Source: Meloidogyne chitwoodi (taxonomy: Eukaryota > Nematoda > Chromadorea > Rhabditida > Meloidogynidae). From it: a stretch of 64,000 nucleotides of DNA. Below are positions 26,585-37,059 of the stretch, piece by piece. Position 1 is the stretch's first letter; the number at the start of each line of letters is the position of its first letter. The stretch lies in assembly GCA_015183035.1 (NCBI GenBank), contig JACZZP010000020.1, positions 186,001 through 250,000 on the forward strand, written 5' to 3'. A program made the position numbers and the translations under genes. Under the pieces are notes generated by a model that saw only the letters and a program-made list of their open reading frames with translations, did no database searches and was not told the DNA's origin.

Positions 26585-28255
26585 GGCCATCCAATTGTAT
26601 TAATAATAATAATTATTATTAAAATAATTAAATAATGTTTTAAATGCCATTAAACTTTTAATTTATAAATAATGTAAATATATATTTTTTATTTATTATT
26701 ATTTAATTTAATTATTCAGTGTAAAATATATTATTTTATTAATTTAGTTGTGGGTTTAAACATTTTTTTCTTATCAATAGATCATCAAACTTGCTAAAAC
26801 ACCAGTAATAATTTAATAAAATTTTTAATTATATAAATATTTATTATATTAAAATTAATTTTAATAGTTAAGTGGTAATTAATATATTTTATCCAAATAA
26901 TAAAACATATCCATAAAGATCTTCCATACTGGTTATGTAATACTTCAGAAAAATATAATTGTTAATTTTAATTTAGATGGTTTGACAAATTTATTAGCCT
27001 TTGCCTATCCTTTTTAGTTACGTTATTCAAATTTTATTTATATTAATTAAGCCTTATTAATATAATTTATATTTTATAAAATTAATATTTGCTACACATG
27101 GCTTTTCACAGGCCTGTTGAGTTGAGTGTCTCTGGGGTCCATTTATTTACTTTTTTTCTTATCTTTATTAAATAAAGTTATATAATTTTAATTAATTTTA
27201 ATATGTTAACTTTTCATTTTTCAATATTAATTTCTATATTTGTTTTTTTTTTAAATATGTTTTAAATGTACCATTATATGACTGTATATTTAATACTACT
27301 GGTAAATAACCAGTTGGATCCCTACCCGTCCGCAAAGAGAATTCGCTCTTTTCTTTTCTTCTCTTGCATTTTTAGCGTTAGGAGAAGTGCACGCTTATTT
27401 TTCCTCTACACTGTAATATGCCTTTTGGCACTTGGAAAGAAAAGGATAAAATAATTAAAATTAATTAATAAAAAATGAAAATATATTTAAGATTAAGATT
27501 CAGAATTGTCCGAAATGAGACTTATTACAGAATTACCTAAATATTTTACTTTTACTGGTTTTTATCCCTTAATTATAAATCCATAAAAGGTTGTTATCCA
27601 CCTGATCTAAAAATATATTTGAAAATGTTATCCCAAATTTATTATCTTTGATTATTAATCTTTGATCACTTTTAAAATAAATATATTTTCACTTTATTAT
27701 TAATTAATTTTAATTATTTTATCCCTTTATTGCCAAAAGGCATATTACAGTGTAGAGGAAAAATAAGCGTGCACTTCTCCTAACGCCAAAAATGCAGGAG
27801 AAGGAAAGAAAAGAGCGAATTCTCTTTGCGGACAGGTAGGGATCCAACTGGTTATTTACCAATACTACTTATTAGGGAAATATTTTTTATTTTTTAAAAT
27901 TGGCCACAATAAAATTTAATTTTTTTTTTAATTTAATTTTTTTTAATCTGTTCGAAATGAAATTTTAAAAAGCTTTTCATAAGTTGTTAAAAAATTATTT
28001 TATTAAAAATATAGATAAATATATAATTCTTCTTCTAATCTTCTTATTTTTAAGGATTTTATTATTAAAAAGGTTTATGAAATATTACTTGAGTCTAGCC
28101 ATGTTGGGATCATCTTCGTCGCTTTTAAGTTTTTTAATAAAATAAAAATAACAAATACATAGACTTTTAATTTTAAATTAGTGTAAATGTTTAATATATT
28201 TATTAACTAAAATTACAAGAACTTTTGTTTTTTAATAAATATAATTTGATTTTTA
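26585..28255 (+). repeat. dispersed repeat family A, copy 2 (contains the MITE)
   Basis: This copy aligns with 2600-3800 and, over its second half, with 37060-37700. It is interrupted at 27301-27860 by the Mutator-like MITE. Downstream, AACTAAAATTACAAGAACTT (28206) matches AACTAAAATTACAAAAAACT (37587). Confidence 0.88.
27292..27869. mobile_element. Mutator-like MITE with long inverted repeats and 9-bp TSD
   Basis: The element spans 27301-27860 (560 bp). Both ends begin GGTAAATAACCAGTTGGATC when read inwards, and the terminal inverted repeats run about 165-170 bp (27301 to about 27470 and about 27694-27860) with only a few mismatches. It is flanked by a perfect 9-bp duplication AATACTACT at 27292-27300 and 27861-27869. 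Paralogous family A copies at about 3540 and 37220 lack the element, showing the empty site. Long TIRs plus a 9-bp duplication fit a non-autonomous Mutator (MULE) element. The roughly 220-bp centre has no transposase coding. The plus-strand ORF at 27266-27454 merely crosses the left TIR. Confidence 0.93.
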
Positions 28256-28263
28256 ATTAAATT

Positions 28264-29480
28264 AATCCTTTTACCTCCTGTTTTTGTTTCGCTTAATTTT
28301 GTTATTTCTTCAGTAAATTCGAATAATTTAACTTGCTAAATTTGAAATCTCCACGTTTTAATTTTTCACTTTCTTTGACGAAATTTGAATAATTTTGTTT
28401 AAAAAATTATAATTTATTTAATTAATTAATTTTTTAAGAGTATAACCTCTTTAAATAATTTATATATATTTATTTTCAATATAAAATTTTTTTTCTTTTA
28501 TAAATAAATGAAATTATTATAAAAAAAGAAATGTTTTTTCTACTTATATAATTATAATGATTTGGATTTATTTTTAATTAATTAAACAAAAAATTAATTT
28601 TTGTTTTATGAAGAGCATTTCTTCCAAGATCATATTGCATTATATAATTAAATATTTTAAAAATTAAACTCGTATATTAAAATATTTTTATTTAAAATTT
28701 TTATATTTATTAAGATAATTTTTATATTTATTAAAATAATTTATATATTAAAAAATAAATTTTTAAAAATTGATAAAAATAAAGTTTATATTTATATAAA
28801 TATTTATTTAAAGAAATACTTTGTTGTTTTTTAAATAAGTAATAAGTAATAAAATTTTGAATAGAATGAATACTATGTTGGTTTAACATTTTTATTTATT
28901 TTAATCTTTAAGTTAATTTTAATTGATTCGGCTAAGCTTAATTAACTCATTAGTTGAATTGAATATTGTTAATTAAAATAATTAGAAATTTAATTAAAAC
29001 ATAATTTTAATTAAATATTATTTTAATTTTTATATTTACTTTAATTTTTAATTTTAAACATTAAATAAAAATAAAATGATAAATAAATAATTAAAGTTAA
29101 AATTAAAAAAATAGTCTTTACTTTTTTATAAAATATAGAGTGAGTTGGCTTGTTTTTATATGTGATTCCCAATAGTAAACTGAAACACTAAAAAATATAA
29201 TTTAAAAATATAACATTTGCTACCAGAAGCCAGAATCCTTTGTCGTTTCTTTAGAATAAATAAGAATAATTAATAATTTAATTTATAGAATTAATTTTTT
29301 TATTAGTCATATTATTCTATAAAAAAATATTTTGACTATAATTAATTATTTAATTTCCTTCTATTCACTAATTAAATTAAAAAATGTAATTATTCAAAAG
29401 TAAAAAGGAATTAAAATAAATTTGTAAATTTTATAAAAATTAATTTATTAAATATTTATTATTTAAAGCAGATTTTTTGT
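28264..29480 (+). repeat. dispersed repeat family F, copy 1
   Basis: 28264-28830 resembles 40255-40900 and 61640-62150 (shared TTTCGCTTAATTTT-type start, GAAATTTGAATAATTT and AACCTCTTYAA). 28860-29120 resembles 41980-42220 and 62225-62490 (shared TTTAATTTTTAATTTTAAAC followed by ATTAAATAAAA). All copies have the same orientation. No genes. Confidence 0.75.
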
Positions 29481-29574
29481 TTAAAATTTTTTTATAATAA
29501 AAAGATTATTTATATTTTAATTAAATTTTATATTTATAATAATTATTTATTTATATAGATTTTTTTAAATGTAT

Positions 29575-30060
29575 TTTGGCACTGCTGAGATGTTTCGTTT
29601 CGGTTCCGTTATGTCTCAATTGCCATGTAAAATTCAAATTCTCATTTAAAATAATTAATTTATATTTTTAATTTTATAAAATTCGCAAGTGTAGATGTCT
29701 TTTATTTTTTATATTTATTTAAAGTATTATAAAAGATACTCAACCAAGACTTCTCTCATGCTTGGATCATGTCTTTAAATTTAATTTTAAAGTTTTTTTA
29801 ATTTTTAAAATTTATATTATATTTAATTTTTTTATAAAATGCACTTTAAAGTTTTTATCTATAAAATAAGTGTAAAATAATAAATTAATAATAAAAAATA
29901 TTTAGAAAATTATCAAAGAAACATTAATATAATTTAATAAATAACTATATTACATTTTTTATTTTTTATAATTCATTCTAATTAATTAATGATGTTAATT
30001 ATATTTAGGTAATTTTTATTAAGGTATATAAGCATGATTTTTTTATTTTTAATTTTATTT
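29575..30060 (+). repeat. dispersed repeat family H, copy 1
   Basis: Matches 51195-51610 in the same orientation. Shared pieces include TTTTATTTTTTATATTTATT, TGCTTGGAYYAWGTCTTT (29760 and 51401) and AAATTATCAAAGAA followed by ACATT (29912 and 51517). Confidence 0.7.
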
Positions 30061-31960
30061 TTTTTTCTCTGTAGCTATAAAATTCTCTTAAAGAAAAAGA
30101 AACATTCTGACGAAATTTGATAATAAATTTAAATTATTAAATTAAATACTTTTCAAATAATATTTATATGTATATTAGTTTAAATAATTATATAAAAAAT
30201 TCTTTAGACATTATAAGTAATAGATAGAGGAAATTTTATTTCTGGTATTAATTAATTTAGGTAATTAATTAATTTTTTAATAATATAATAATAAGAATTT
30301 TATATGAAGTATTCTACTTTGTGACAAAGTTGATTAATGCGATTGTTTAAAGTTGCTATAAATATTTATAAATATTTTTTATTAATAATAAATGTATGTA
30401 ATTTGTAGTAATTAAAAGTTGCACTTGATTTAAGATTTAATTAAATTTTATAATTTTGTAAATCTTCTTAAAAAGTAAATAATTATTATTTAAATTAATT
30501 AATTATGATAATATAATTTTTAGTTTAAATATTTAATAAATAAATTAATTAATTTATTTATTTTTATTTCATAATACAAAATTTGTATATAATTATCAGT
30601 ACAATTAATTATAATTCTTCATAAAATATATATTTTATATTTTATTATTTTTAAAAATATTAAAATAATAAATTTATTTCTATCCATTATTATATTTTAA
30701 TTTTTTTAATTTTTTATTAAATTTAAATTTATAAGTATGTATTATAAAAATCTAGTTTAGGTATTTATATTTTAATTAATTTCTATAAAATTGTAAATTT
30801 TAATAAATTAATTTTTAAAAATTAATTTTTATATTGCAGTCATTATAAGCTGTGATTGTTATTGATAAGATAATTTTACTTTTTTTTAATTTCATAATAA
30901 TGCTAAAATTTCCTTATTTAAAGAAGTTCTTTCTAAGATTGCTCATAATATTATATTATAATTTTACCTATTTTTAAAAATTCAGAATAAGTCTAAAAAA
31001 TTATTTTTTAAACTTAATCCAAAATTAAGAATAATTAAAAAGAATTTATTTAATTAAGTTAAACATTTTTAAATATTTTTTTTAGTTTAATTTAAATAAT
31101 TATTACATAATTTTATTTATCTAATCAGCAAATTTATCATTTTAAAAATTTGTAGATCTGCAGAAAAATATATCAGACAAAAAACGATCTGATTTATTAT
31201 AATACATCTTATTTTTATAAATATATTTTATATAATAAGATAATCATAAAAATAAATTTTTAAGACAATTGTTTCCAACAGAAAGAATATGTTAAAAATA
31301 AAGAATTTAAAATTATTATGAATCATTAAAAATAAATATTTTGTTTGACAGATTTCTTCATATTTAAAGTAAAAAACTTTAACATTTGTATTCACTTTTT
31401 TCACTTTTACTAAAATAAATATTCATTTCTTTCGGGGCTTTAGTGACAACAATTTTTCTTTAATATTTATTTATTTTTGTTTAGTAAAGTATTTAATTGT
31501 CAATTGTCTTGCAGTTGTAAACAATTATTTTTATTTTAATGAAATTTTATTTTATAAAATTAAATATTTTTTTACAAAATAAATTGTTGCGTATCCTAAT
31601 GTCCTCCGACGCGACGGAATAATGTTAATAAATTTGCTACTATATTTTTTTATATAAAATAAATTTTATTATAATTAAAGTTACAATATTTAAAAATAAT
31701 ATTTTTTATAATATTATTAAAAATTTTTCACAATTTTAGTGTATAATAGAGTTTTAAAACAAAAATATTTTAAAACCCTACTAAACTAGTAACAACAATT
31801 TTAAAAGAGAAAATAAATCTAAATAAAATATTTAAAAAATTTTAAATTGCTTTAAATTTTTAAACTTTTTTTAATTATTAACATTCATCAAAAATATTAA
31901 ATTATTTTTTAAATAGTTTTTTAAAACTTTATTTTAATTATATAATTTTATATCTTTTTA
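30061..31960. other. gene-free AT-rich sequence; repeat family J copy at 31320-31660
   Basis: No gene is supported. About 31345-31660 shares TTTGACAGATTTCTTCATAT and, near 31583, TTGTTGCGTATCCTAATG with CGGAATAATGTTAATAAATT with the stretch at 33815-33975 (GACAGATTTCTTAATAT, TTGTTGTGTATCCTATTA, CGGAATAATGTTAATAAATT). The two copies are in the same orientation and bracket the gene debris at 32-33.5 kb. Confidence 0.55.
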
Positions 31961-32126
31961 TTACACTGTTAAAGCAAGGATGAGAAATACTAAAAAAAGT
32001 AAGAAATTAAAAAACTTGGAAAAACAGATAATATCTTTTCCTAAGGTGTTATATTCATTTCCTATTATTCATTTAAAATTTTTAGAAAAAATTTAAAAAT
32101 TAATATTTAGTATTGAGGAATCTGAT

Positions 32127-32213
32127 ATGGAAGATGAGTCGTCCTTTGAAGAGGATTTTGATTCTTTGATGGATGAGGAGTTGGATTATATGTATGTGGA
32201 CGATTCTTTTTAG
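32127..32213 (+). other. acidic 28-codon ORF next to fumarase fragment
   Basis: A short ORF starting ATG at 32127 and stopping at TAG 32211-32213 is strongly acidic (MEDESSFEEDFDSLMDEE, then YVDDSF). It lies directly upstream, in another frame, of the fumarase-like exon whose acceptor is the same TTTTTAG. The frame is open further upstream (IEESD...), so it may be part of an exon. A basic ORF from the ATG at 31981 (MRNTKKSKKLKNLEK) ends in a possible donor (AAG|GTGTTA, about 32044), but the reading phases do not join. I recognise no family; it could be the end of an unrelated gene fused to the fumarase debris. Confidence 0.3.
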
Positions 32214-32365
32214 TTGATGATTCTATTACTTTTGATTATCGAATTGAACGAGATACATTTGGAAAATTAATGTTAACCTTAAAAATATTTTAATATTTTT
32301 TTGAATTTAGGATACGAAAGGATCGCTATTATGGTGCACAAACTGCTAGATTATATTATTTTTAA
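32214..32365 (+). pseudogene. fumarate hydratase (class II) fragment, two exons
   Basis: Fumarase converts fumarate and malate in the TCA cycle. Exon a (32214-32271, after TTTTTAG) and exon b (32311-32365), joined across a 39-nt intron (GTTAACC...GAATTTAG), give RIERDTFGKLM then IRKDRYYGAQTAR. This aligns without gaps to the N-terminal class II fumarase signature (R-x-E-x-DTFGE-x-K-V-P-x-D-x-YYGAQT-x-R, known from the family). After TAR the frame leaves the family's usual serine and hits TAA at 32363-32365. The catalytic core, including the SSxMPxKxN loop, is absent from the window. It is therefore a truncated duplicate, with splice sites still intact. The match is short but specific. Confidence 0.75.
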
Positions 32366-32538
32366 AACCACTATATATAGAAATATCACAGATTAAGGCT
32401 TGGGTATTTAAAATTTTATAAAATAAATTTATTTTATGTGGTTAGATATATATTTAATTAAAAAGATTATTAAAAGTTTTCTAAAGAGAAATTTATTAAT
32501 ATATTTTAATTATTTTTAAATTTAAATATTTTTTTTAA

Positions 32539-33472
32539 CTACCATTTTTTTAAATTATTCATTATCTTCAAAAACACTTCTGGAGTTACGCCCCTAGCTC
32601 TTTTAGCCCTTAGTTTTCGATTATTTTCATATTCTAATTCTTGCATTTTGTCCCAATATTCAGTTCGTATGTGTAAATTATCCTTCAAAAAATTTTAAAT
32701 TTAAAAATTCACAAACACCACTTACTCCCATAGATGGTATTTTCGCATTATGATTGAACAATGTTGGTAAGCAATGTTGAATACAGAACAAAAGTTTATT
32801 GTTAATTATTTAAATTTTTTACCTTAATATCAAACATGAAACGGTGTCTGCAATCACCCAGATCCTCTTCCACATCGTGTTCGACATAATTGTGAATTTT
32901 TAACATATTTTTGTCGTTTCAGCCCTTAAAATAAAAAATTTTTTATCTAAACTATTTTACCTCTTTACAATAGATGCACACATACAACTTTAAACCTCCT
33001 AAATGCCCATATACATGTTTAAAAAAAATTTTTTTGCACTTATCACGGCAAAGTTGGCATTTCACGCCTTAAGCATTTGTTGACTTTTAAAAAATTTTAT
33101 GCCAGAAACATGTGAAAATTTTTTAATTTGAAACTTTTTAATTCTTTAATAATTTTAGAATTCTTTTTCTTTTATAAAAGGCTCTCATTTTAATATTTTT
33201 TAAAAATAATAATAAAATAATATTTTTATTTAAAATTTTTTTATTATTAACTAATTTTAAACCTAGTATTTATACCTAAAATTTTTTATTTTTTACATTT
33301 TATGCCACTTTTTTATCCAATATATTAGCATTTAAGTATTTATAATTTATCATTGATTTTTCACAAAAAAACGCCTAATTTATTTTTGTTTATAAAACAT
33401 TAATTTATAATTTTTTACCTCTAAAAAACGATTAGCCGACAATTTAGGCTGAGACATTTATGGCTCGACAGA
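32539..33472 (-). pseudogene. C2H2 zinc-finger protein gene, degenerate
   Basis: Read on the minus strand, a possible first exon (ATG about 33459, MSQPKLSANRFLE, donor GAG|GTAAAA) is followed by an exon at about 32961-33067 with a zinc finger CQLC-x10-HVYGH. Its linker leads into a second finger, CIYC-x12-HNYVEH, split by a 26-nt intron (32935-32960). Next come an acidic stretch (VEHDVEEDLGDCRHRF, donor about 32822), a piece around 32726-32786 (FCIQHCLPTLFNHNAK), a clean 43-nt intron and a last exon at 32541-32682 (DNLHIRTEYWDKMQELEYEN... ending NNLKKW, stop 32539-32541). An in-frame TGA lies inside finger 2 (32929-32931), a TAA precedes finger 1, and no AG acceptor precedes the FCIQH piece. 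The gene therefore looks broken. If it was functional it would have been a DNA- or RNA-binding protein. A paralogous last exon lies at 35692-35840. Confidence 0.6.
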
Positions 33473-34175
33473 CATTTGCAGCTCACACGCCTATTTTGAC
33501 ACTTGCGGCAATGTCTATATTTTTTTGTTTTTTCTAAACATTTATTAACAATTTTTCCTACTAAAAAGCTATTTTTATTTTATAATTAATCTTTAATTTT
33601 TCTTTATGCTTAAAATTGCCATATCATTTGTCTCTAAAACTTTTTTTCCTTATAGCATCCATTTTTTTTATATACACAAAATTACACTTTTCACTTTTTA
33701 TTTACTTAAAAGTTGCAAAATCAGAAATTGTCATTTATATTTTGTCCTTTTATTTATTGCATATATTTTTCCACAATTCTATTTTTGTTTTTTTATATTT
33801 ATTTATTTTTTAAACTGACAGATTTCTTAATATTTATTGCACAATTATTTTGTATGAAAATTTAGTTTAAAAATTAAATATTTTTTTATTATTTTTTATA
33901 ATTTTTTTAAAAATAAATTGTTGTGTATCCTATTACTTTTCGTCGGAATAATGTTAATAAATTTGCTACATTACTTTGATTGTATAAAATTAAAAATAAA
34001 AGAGAGAATAATTAAAAAGCTTTACATCAAATCGGTAATTAAGCGCAAGAAACTCTTCTTTTTTAATAAAAAACATTTTCTTACTTTTATATATAATAAT
34101 TTTTAAATTTAAATACAATATTGTTTAATTTTTTAATTTTAAAAAGTTCATTCTTTGTTATTTTTAAGTTTATAT
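33473..34175. other. AT-rich spacer with family J copy; ORFs here not genes
   Basis: Apart from the family J similarity (about 33815-33975) there is no supported feature. The overlapping plus-strand ORFs at 33606-33818 and the one at 33918-34106 are Phe/Ile/Leu/Tyr-rich, mutually overlapping and lack codon structure, so they are taken as compositional. Confidence 0.5.
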
Positions 34176-34968
34176 TTAATTTTTTATAATAATAAAATAT
34201 TTTAAAAATAGTTTGCATATTTTAAAAATTTTTTTTTCGTATGTCTTTCTTCTACGTGTGTAAATTTTGAGAAAAAATGTGTATTTTAAAAAATTAATTA
34301 AAAACAAAAAATTACCAGATTTATAATCTTCTTCAGCTCTGCATATAGCACAGAGTATAGGAGGAAGTTGTTCTCCGTCTTTCAATTTTTTCTTTTGGTT
34401 GTCTCGGTGTTCCATAGCATCCTGAATACATCTATAGCAATGGGTTACGTGCCCACAATGGTGAAGAACAACAGGACGTTTGCTGAGACATATGATGCAT
34501 TCCGGTTGTTCTCGGATCACGAAGCCCTGAGGAGTTTTTTCTTTGTATGTTGGACGACGCTTAATACGTCTATTTCCATATGCTGTTGTTGTTGGTAATT
34601 AATGACTCTCTTATTGGAAGTCCGCAGTTGTGAACTGCTCCTCGGCACCCCTTCTCTCTACATTTTACTCTTTCTCCTCCTCAACTAAAAAAAAATTAAA
34701 AAATGAGAAGGAGCAGGAAAAATTTTTTTTAATTAAACTAAAAATTTATTTAAATTTTAAGTTTATTAAAAAATTTAAAATCTTACCATCAGCTAAATAT
34801 ATTCTTCGCTGGTTTTCGGTTTGACAACAGATTTAATCGTTGTTGCCATTTCATAGCAATTTTACTTACTTTATCAACAGATTTAGAACGATAATACGCT
34901 TTAGGTGTAATTGGTGATGGACTTGGCGAATAATCAACTAATCTTTTATTATTATTATTTTTATTCAT
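34176..34968 (-). CDS. RING-finger protein (probable E3 ubiquitin ligase), three exons
   Basis: RING proteins of this type usually act as E3 ubiquitin ligases. On the minus strand, exon 1 (34968-34870, starting MNKNNNNKRLVDYSPSPSPI) ends at a perfect donor GTAAGT. Exon 2 is a 22-nt microexon (34808-34787, after ACCAG, before GTAAGA). Exon 3 starts at 34582 after ACAACAG, and all phases agree. Exon 3 holds a basic stretch (NRRIKRRPTYKEKTPQG) and then the C3HC4-type RING: CIIC, C-G-H-x3-C-x2-C (CGHVTHCYRC), and CAIC after a roughly 30-residue spacer. After EDYKSG the frame either reads on through AT-rich codons to the stop at 34176-34178 or is spliced at TCTG|GTAATT (34316); no downstream exon was found. 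The tail is therefore uncertain and the gene may be truncated. The substrate is unknown. Confidence 0.7.
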
Positions 34969-34982
34969 TAGTTGTCAGACAT
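34968..34982 (-). promoter_or_regulatory. 4-codon uORF whose stop overlaps the RING start codon
   Basis: An upstream ATG at 34982-34980 opens a four-codon frame (MSDN) ending TAA at 34970-34968. Its last A is the A of the main ATG (TAATG). If this is the 5' leader of the mRNA, the uORF would force termination-reinitiation or leaky scanning. That is inference; a trans-splice site closer to the main ATG would remove it. Confidence 0.45.
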
Positions 34983-35177
34983 GTTTCAATATTTTTTAAT
35001 TTAAATTGAGGAAGAATTTATTTTAAGAAAAAAATTTTTAAATGAGAGGGAAAAAGAGATTCTGTTTGTAATTTTTCCTTTGTTGGACTGGTAGTGTTAT
35101 TGTATTGTTATTGTGGTGCTTATGAGTGTGACCGTATTGTAAAGGCCTGGATGCCTTTAGTGTTCCCTGAAACTTTT

Positions 35178-35428
35178 AAAGGGGGGAGGTGTTGTATATG
35201 AGTGGTGGTCTTTTATAGACACCTTTAACGGTCTAGTCAACAGACTATATAAGCACCATTAAATAACCAGTCCAGATCACATCCCAACCAGTGTCAACCA
35301 CAACCAACCTCTACCTTCAACCTTCATTGTCTTTCTCTACGTGATAAACTCTTTGCTTGTTGCTCGTCGACTATCAGTATCTCGGACACAGCCTGTTACT
35401 CTTAAGTAGGACACTTAGGATCGTAACA
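35178..35428 (+). mobile_element. polypurine tract plus 3' LTR of a retrotransposon relic
   Basis: A polypurine tract AAAGGGGGGAGG (35178-35189) stands directly before a 239-bp LTR-like unit (35190-35428) that begins TGTTGTATATGAG and ends GATCGTAACA. It contains a TATA box (TATATAAG, 35246-35253) and is far less A/T-rich than its surroundings. The tract at the expected place marks it as a 3' LTR rather than a solo LTR. The GC-richer sequence from about 35070 to 35177 may be the last piece of the internal region. Flanks GGAGG and GATGG are not an exact duplication. No gag or pol coding is present. It is a different family from the LTR at 8695. It lies head-to-head with the RING gene about 220 bp away, so it could affect that promoter. 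Confidence 0.75.
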
Positions 35429-35691
35429 GATGGAAATAAGAGTATATCACTACAAATGCAAGAATTTTAAAATTAATTAAATTATATAATAATTAAAAAT
35501 AAATTTATTTATTTTAATTTTTTTACAATTGTCACTAAAGCACCAAAATTTATTTTATATATTCTTTTTATTCAGTAAAGTGAAAGAGTGACAAAATTAA
35601 ACATAAATTTCATTCATTAAAATAAACGAAAAAGTGTGAATTAAAATATCATTTTTATAATTTCTTTTAAAATATTTTATATTATTCATGC

Positions 35692-36030
35692 AATTCGTCA
35701 TTTTGATGACACTCCCATCGCAAGAAGTTTAGTCGCGCATGTTGTGATAATTGAATTTGCTTTTCATAATCTATTTTTAGTTCTAATTCTCTATTCATTT
35801 GAGTGTGGAAGTTGTCTAGCGGTCTACAACATCCATCGCGCTAATAAGTTTAAATTAATATAATTATACATATTTAAAATATTTAATTATAATAATAGTT
35901 ATAAAATAAGTATAAATATTTTTATATTAAAAATTAGTTTTAAATATAATTATATTAATATATTTTAATTATATTAATTTATTTATTACCAAATCCTCGG
36001 CCAAAATTATTAATCATCCTTGTTAAAATC
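35692..36030 (-). pseudogene. relic of zinc-finger gene, last exon paralog
   Basis: Minus strand. The exon 35692-35840, bounded by acceptor TTATTAG, encodes RDGCCRPLDNFHTQMNRELE... ending WECHQNDELHE and a TAA at 35692-35694. It resembles the last exon of the broken gene at 32541-32682: LDNFHTQ.. against GDNLHIR.., then a Glu/Tyr/Lys-rich run of similar length. A possible preceding exon ends in a donor at about 35987 (GGATTTG|GTAAT) with in-phase IILAEDL, but a TGA lies just upstream in that frame. No zinc finger was found nearby, so this is a partial duplicate. Confidence 0.45.
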
Positions 36031-36439
36031 GATGAAGTATTATAGTAATGAATATTATTTTAAATTAGTAGTATTAATATTAATTTATAATTAATTAAAT
36101 GTTATTTTAAGTAGGTGTAAATATTTAAATAATAAAAAATTATTTTAAATGATGTATTATATTAATTTTTATTATTTGTTGTTAGAATCGTTGGAATAGT
36201 AGTATAATTTAATAAAAATTATTTTGATGAATAATTATTTTAATATAATTAATATATAATTTAAATAACTTATATAAAAGCGATGGAACAATTAACTATT
36301 TTTAAAATATTGTGGTATTATTATTAAATTCTAAAAAATAATATATTTAATAGAATTTAAGTATTTGTTAGAAAATATTTAAAGTTATAAATTTTATTTA
36401 AAAAATAAGTTAAAAATATTCACATACTTATGTAAAATT

Positions 36440-36600
36440 ATTTAAAATAAATGGTGAAATGGTCGGGAAAGTGTTTATATGAATGGGTAAAGATACAACA
36501 TAGAGGGAAGTATGACTTAAATAAGAAGAGTCGTTTTTTCAATCAATACTTTTCTTCGCTTATGGTCATCATCCATATAATTAAATTAATATTAATTTTT
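36440..36600. other. coding-like island, unassigned
   Basis: This GC-richer patch is open on both strands: plus from the ATG at about 36452 (VKWSGKCLYEWVKIQHRGKY), minus YMDDDHKRRKVLIEKTTLL. I cannot tell which, if either, is coding, and recognise no family. Confidence 0.2.
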
Positions 36601-36839
36601 AATTATTTTTTTTTTATCTTCAAATAAAAAAAATTGATTAAGAATATTTTAAATTAAAAAAAAAATAAATTGAGAATTTTATTTGTTAAAAAAATTTATT
36701 TAAGTAAATTAAAATTTTTATAATAAAAATACTTTACAGTTCGCTAATTCATTTTGATGCCGTTCTGAACTTGTAGAAGTTGAATTATATTTTTAATTTA
36801 AGAATTTATTTTTTTGTTTATATTTTAATTTAATTATTA

Positions 36840-37015
36840 ATTAATTTATTCTTTTTTTTTATATTAAAATTTTTGTTTGCTTTTTAAACAAATAAATAAT
36901 AAAAATACATTTATTATTAATATAATACATATTATTTCCTTCAATATTTTCACAAAAAGCAGCCCCATTAGTTTCTAACCGCCAAGTTGAGTCTTTGGGA
37001 ATATATTTTTCTTAA
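36840..37015 (-). other. coding-like island, unassigned
   Basis: On the minus strand a frame of about 50 codons starts EKYIPKDSTWRLETNGAAFC and then degrades into AT-type codons. The first 25 residues look like real protein. A donor- or acceptor-bounded exon could not be fixed. No family recognised. Confidence 0.25.
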
Positions 37016-37059
37016 TATTCATAAAAAATTATTTTATTAAAATATAATTATTCTTATAT

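Noticed and set aside
27266..27454. 62-codon ORF with balanced composition
   Set aside because: It runs from family A sequence into the left TIR of the MITE, and is therefore a by-product of the insertion.
33606..34106. Three plus-strand ORFs of 62-70 codons
   Set aside because: Phe/Leu/Ile-rich, two of them overlapping in different frames; no domain and no splice context.
34368..34598. 76-codon plus-strand ORF opposite the RING exon
   Set aside because: It is the antisense shadow of the RING-coding exon, whose cysteine pattern decides the strand.
34630..34824. 64-codon plus-strand ORF
   Set aside because: Antisense to the RING gene's second intron and microexon; the splice phases on the minus strand explain the region better.
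8690..35428. The two LTRs as the ends of one 26-kb element
   Set aside because: They are in opposite orientation and unrelated in sequence; one has its own target duplication.
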